Shown one piece after another: positions 61,575-64,000 of a DNA stretch of 64,000 bases (positions are counted from its first letter, which is position 1; every line of letters begins with the position of its first letter). The stretch is from Thermosulfuriphilus ammonigenes (GTDB lineage: Bacteria; Desulfobacterota; Thermodesulfobacteria; Thermodesulfobacteriales; ST65). The translations under genes were made by a program, and so were the position numbers. Below the pieces are notes generated by a model. The model made no database searches. It saw nothing but the letters and a program-made list of their open reading frames with translations, and had not been told where the DNA came from. The DNA lies in the NCBI RefSeq assembly GCF_011207455.1, contig NZ_CP048877.1:1-64000 (forward strand). The letters are read 5' to 3'.

Positions 61575-62759
61575 ATGCGGGTCTTGGTTCTTTCTCCAGA
61601 GGCAAATTTTCGGGAGTTTGTCTGTCAGCTCCTGGAGGGCTGGGGCCTTGAGGCCTTCTCTGGGACCAAAGAATGGAAAAGACCGGATCTTATGGTCACC
61701 CTTGAGGCCCGTAGTCAAGATCTACGTTTCCTGGATTCCCTGTTTGAAGGGCAAGGTCGGGTACCCATCATCAATATTTCCCGGCGTCCCCGGGGCCACC
61801 ACTGGGAATTTAAAAACATCCATCCTGTAAACCTCAGACGCCCCTTTTTCCCGCACCAGCTTCTCTTAAGCATAGAGCGCCTTCTTAAGGCTAAATTAAG
61901 TGTAGGTCCAGACCGACGTCTTCTGGCCCTGGTAGGGCGCAGTCCGGCGATGATGAGCATCAAGAAGTTCTTACCCGCCGCGGCCAAGGCCGAACTGCCC
62001 ATTTTTATTGAGGGGGCACCAGGCACCGGAAAGACCCTTCTGGCCCGGTTTCTTCATGCCTATTCGGATCGGGCCGATGGCCCCTTTGTGATCTTTGATC
62101 CCCGCAATCTTCCCCCTACACTTCAGGCAACAGCCCTTCTGGGGGCCGTAAGAGGAGGCTTTAAAGGACAGCGTCGGGCCTTACCAGCCCGGCTGAAAAT
62201 GGCTCAGGGAGGAACCCTTCTTATTAAGAATATTGAGTATCTCTGCCCCGACCTGCAAAAGGCCCTTCTAAGGGTCCTTGAATCCGGTAAATTCACCCCC
62301 CTTGGCTCTCGGGCCTCAGAGATGGCTGATATTCGCCTGATCACCACCAGTATCTGGGATCGTGAGGCCATTATCAGCTCCGGCCGCGTCTTTCCCCAGT
62401 TGTTCTTCCGTCTGGAAAGCCTCCATTTTTATCTTCCTCCTCTTCAGGAACGTTTGCAGGATATTGGCCCCCTTATAGAATATTTTCTGGAGATTTATGC
62501 AGCCTTCTACGGATTCTCTTATCAGGCAATGGGAGGGCGAGCCGAGAGGGCCCTGCGTGAACATCGCTTCTCGGACAATGTCAGGGGGTTAGAGGAGGCG
62601 GTGAAGGTCTTCCTGTTGGAAGGTGAGGAAGGCCTCTCCCGAATGATTCCAGAAATATCCAGGATGCCTGAGATCCGGATTCGTCCTCTCAGCCAGATCG
62701 AAGACGAGCTCCTATCGGCTATGCCTACCGTGGCCGCCACCAAGGCCCTTAATCAATGA
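61575..62759 (+). CDS. Degenerate NtrC/enhancer-binding-protein-like AAA+ regulator
   Basis: A 394-residue protein. Residues 1-105 look like a receiver-type domain but lack the acidic pocket and phospho-acceptor. Residues 115-345 align with sigma-54 activator AAA+ domains: Walker A GAPGTGKT (147-154) is intact. The GAFTGA loop is GGFKGQ (194-199), and the Walker B end of GGTLFLDEI is GGTLLIKNI, with Lys218 and Asn219 in place of Asp and Glu. There is no C-terminal DNA-binding helix-turn-helix. It should not activate sigma-54 in the usual way and may be a nucleotide-binding adaptor. AAGGAGAG precedes the ATG, and the 3' end overlaps ilvE by 11 bases. Confidence 0.75.
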   Translation: MRVLVLSPEANFREFVCQLLEGWGLEAFSGTKEWKRPDLMVTLEARSQDLRFLDSLFEGQGRVPIINISRRPRGHHWEFKNIHPVNLRRPFFPHQLLLSIERLLKAKLSVGPDRRLLALVGRSPAMMSIKKFLPAAAKAELPIFIEGAPGTGKTLLARFLHAYSDRADGPFVIFDPRNLPPTLQATALLGAVRGGFKGQRRALPARLKMAQGGTLLIKNIEYLCPDLQKALLRVLESGKFTPLGSRASEMADIRLITTSIWDREAIISSGRVFPQLFFRLESLHFYLPPLQERLQDIGPLIEYFLEIYAAFYGFSYQAMGGRAERALREHRFSDNVRGLEEAVKVFLLEGEEGLSRMIPEISRMPEIRIRPLSQIEDELLSAMPTVAATKALNQ

Positions 62760-63819
62760 TCTTTATCCAGCCATAGGGGTCTTCTTTTTCGCCGTACTGG
62801 TAGGCAGTAAGTTCATTAAATAGCCTCTGGGCGAGCGGCCCTGTCTGACCGCCGTTTATGACATACTCCTGGTCCTGATAGCGGAGGAGGCCAACGGGGG
62901 AGATAACGGCCGCCGTACCGGTACCGAAACACTCCTTGAGGCGACCGGTAGCAATACCTTCAATGACTTCCTCTATGCTGATACGCCTTTCGGCAACCGG
63001 GATTCCCCAGTCTCTGGCTAGCTTAATTACCGAATCTCTGGTAATTCCCGGCAGGATACTGCCGGTGAGCTCCGGGGTTACCAGCTCATCTTCAAAATAA
63101 AAGAAGATGTTCATAGTCCCCACTTCTTCAACAAAACGACGTTCTTTAGCGTCTAACCAGAGGACCTGAGTAAAACCTTTGGCCTTAGCCTCCTCAGAGG
63201 CCATAAGGCTGGCGGCGTAGTTGCCTCCTGTTTTGACATCTCCTACTCCTCCGGGTACGGCCCGGACATAGCGATCCGTAACGTATATTTTTACCGGATT
63301 GAATCCCTCGGCATAGTAGGCCCCTACTGGAGAAAGGATAACGTAATAGTAATAACTACAGCTGGGTTTGACCCCCAGGGTGGCCTGGGTGCCAATCATG
63401 GTGGGGCGGATATAAAGCGAAGCCCCCCGTTCGGAGGGGATCCACTCTCTTTCAAGGCGAACAAGCTCGATAAGGGCCTCAAGAGCAAAGGTTTCATTTA
63501 TCTCCGGCATGACCATCCGCCGGGCCGAGCGATTCATACGAGCCATATTGTCCTTGGGGCGAAAAAGTCTTACCCGGCCATCAACACCTAAATAGGCCTT
63601 AAGCCCCTCAAAGATGGTCTGGGCATAGTGAAGGACAATAGCCGCAGGGTCGAGTACCAGGGGCTGGTACGGACATATCCGGGGATTATGCCATCCCCGG
63701 TCGCGGTCATAATCCATGATAAACATGTGGTCCGTAAAGTAACGACCAAAGCCTAAAGTCTTGGGATCCGGTTTGGGTTTGCGCCTTTCTTTGGGGACCA
63801 GCTCCAGGTTGATTTCCAT
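62749..63819 (-). CDS. ilvE: IlvE, branched-chain amino acid aminotransferase
   Basis: A 356-residue fold-type IV PLP enzyme. It interconverts leucine, isoleucine and valine with their 2-oxo acids. The PLP lysine is Lys196 in GGVGDVKTGGNYAAS. HYAQTIFEGLKAY and EVGTMNIFFYF are further signatures of the long (BCAT type II) group. AAGGAAGG precedes ATG 63819. The gene diverges from the partial gene at the window end. Confidence 0.93.
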   Translation of the reverse strand: MEINLELVPKERRKPKPDPKTLGFGRYFTDHMFIMDYDRDRGWHNPRICPYQPLVLDPAAIVLHYAQTIFEGLKAYLGVDGRVRLFRPKDNMARMNRSARRMVMPEINETFALEALIELVRLEREWIPSERGASLYIRPTMIGTQATLGVKPSCSYYYYVILSPVGAYYAEGFNPVKIYVTDRYVRAVPGGVGDVKTGGNYAASLMASEEAKAKGFTQVLWLDAKERRFVEEVGTMNIFFYFEDELVTPELTGSILPGITRDSVIKLARDWGIPVAERRISIEEVIEGIATGRLKECFGTGTAAVISPVGLLRYQDQEYVINGGQTGPLAQRLFNELTAYQYGEKEDPYGWIKIID

Positions 63820-63896
63820 AGGCCTTCCTTGAAGTTAAACTAGAGACAGGATAAATCTTGATGGAACAAACTGAGTTCTTACCCCAAGAGGTGTTT

Positions 63897-64000
63897 ATGT
63901 TCAAGTGGTTCAAACGACTGGGCAAAGAGGAGGGAGCTGCTGAGGTTAACTCTTCTCCCAAGGAGATTGAGGCTTCTAGTCCGGTGAACCTGCTGGGCCG
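63897..64000 (+). CDS. Partial CDS at window end, unidentified
   Basis: A frame starting MFKWFKRLGKEEG that is open to the last base (34 full codons). AAGAGGTG lies 4 bases before ATG 63897; an in-frame ATG at 63861 has a poorer site. The N-terminus is basic then Glu/Ser-rich and probably a linker. The family cannot be told from this fragment. Confidence 0.5.
   Translation, partial: MFKWFKRLGKEEGAAEVNSSPKEIEASSPVNLLG

Overview
The window looks like a chromosomal segment from an anaerobic, flagellated, Gram-negative bacterium with sulfur-based energy metabolism. It most resembles the Thermodesulfobacteriota/Desulfobacterota, possibly a thermophilic sulfate reducer or sulfur disproportionator. 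That assignment rests on a dsrMKJOP operon, an Rnf complex, a complex I lacking the NADH module, a TonB-dependent receptor, anaerobic cobalamin genes (cbiD, cbiE-cbiT), a heptose-phosphate phosphatase and flagella. The genus is an inference; no rRNA gene lies in the window.

Layout: (1) 1-5.4 kb, dsrMKJOP preceded by the end of an RsbRD-like gene and closed by a strong terminator. (2) 5.4-8.7 kb on the minus strand, a B12-type TonB receptor behind a cobalamin riboswitch, followed by a TIM-barrel protein. (3) 8.8-10.5 kb, a HAD hydrolase, a small Cys-rich protein and a stand-alone IMP cyclohydrolase. (4) 10.5-18.8 kb on the minus strand, a compact signalling cluster: NarL-type regulator, NarX-like kinase, a CheD-HDOD fusion, CheR, a PAS-GAF hybrid kinase and a REC-kinase, with no chemoreceptor. 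(5) 19-24.4 kb on the minus strand, flagellin, fliS, a fliT-like gene, fliD and an SprA-like HExxH protein, with a sigma-28 promoter at the flagellin gene. (6) 24.4-36.8 kb, a glycosyltransferase-TPR protein and, divergently, a nucleotide-sugar/surface-glycan operon. The second half of this operon is very AT-rich and probably imported.

(7) 37-44.2 kb, rnfCDGEA-nitroreductase-rnfB-apbE, in which RnfA carries an extra exported N-terminal domain. (8) 44.6-54.9 kb, nuoABCDHIJKLMN. (9) 55.0-55.3 kb, three minus-strand tRNA genes (Thr, Ser, Ser). (10) 55.4-58 kb, a DsrE-like protein, a TPR protein, LarC and PgpA. (11) 58-61 kb on the minus strand, cbiD, cbiE-cbiT, gmhB and a Trm112-like protein. 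(12) 61-64 kb, an enhancer-binding-protein-like AAA+ gene with degenerate motifs, ilvE, and the start of a gene running off the end.

The energy genes fit together. DsrMKJOP links the menaquinone pool and periplasmic electrons to cytoplasmic sulfite/thiol reduction. Rnf and the EFG-less complex I connect low-potential carriers such as ferredoxin to ion pumping and quinone. The glycan locus beside the flagellin gene contains the enzyme set expected for an acetylated 3-amino uronic acid and possibly its amide, so flagellin or surface glycosylation is a reasonable but unproven role. The less ordinary items are the receptor-less CheR/CheD-HDOD cluster, the extended RnfA, the degenerate AAA+ regulator, and the AT-rich glycan block whose edges fall inside genes.
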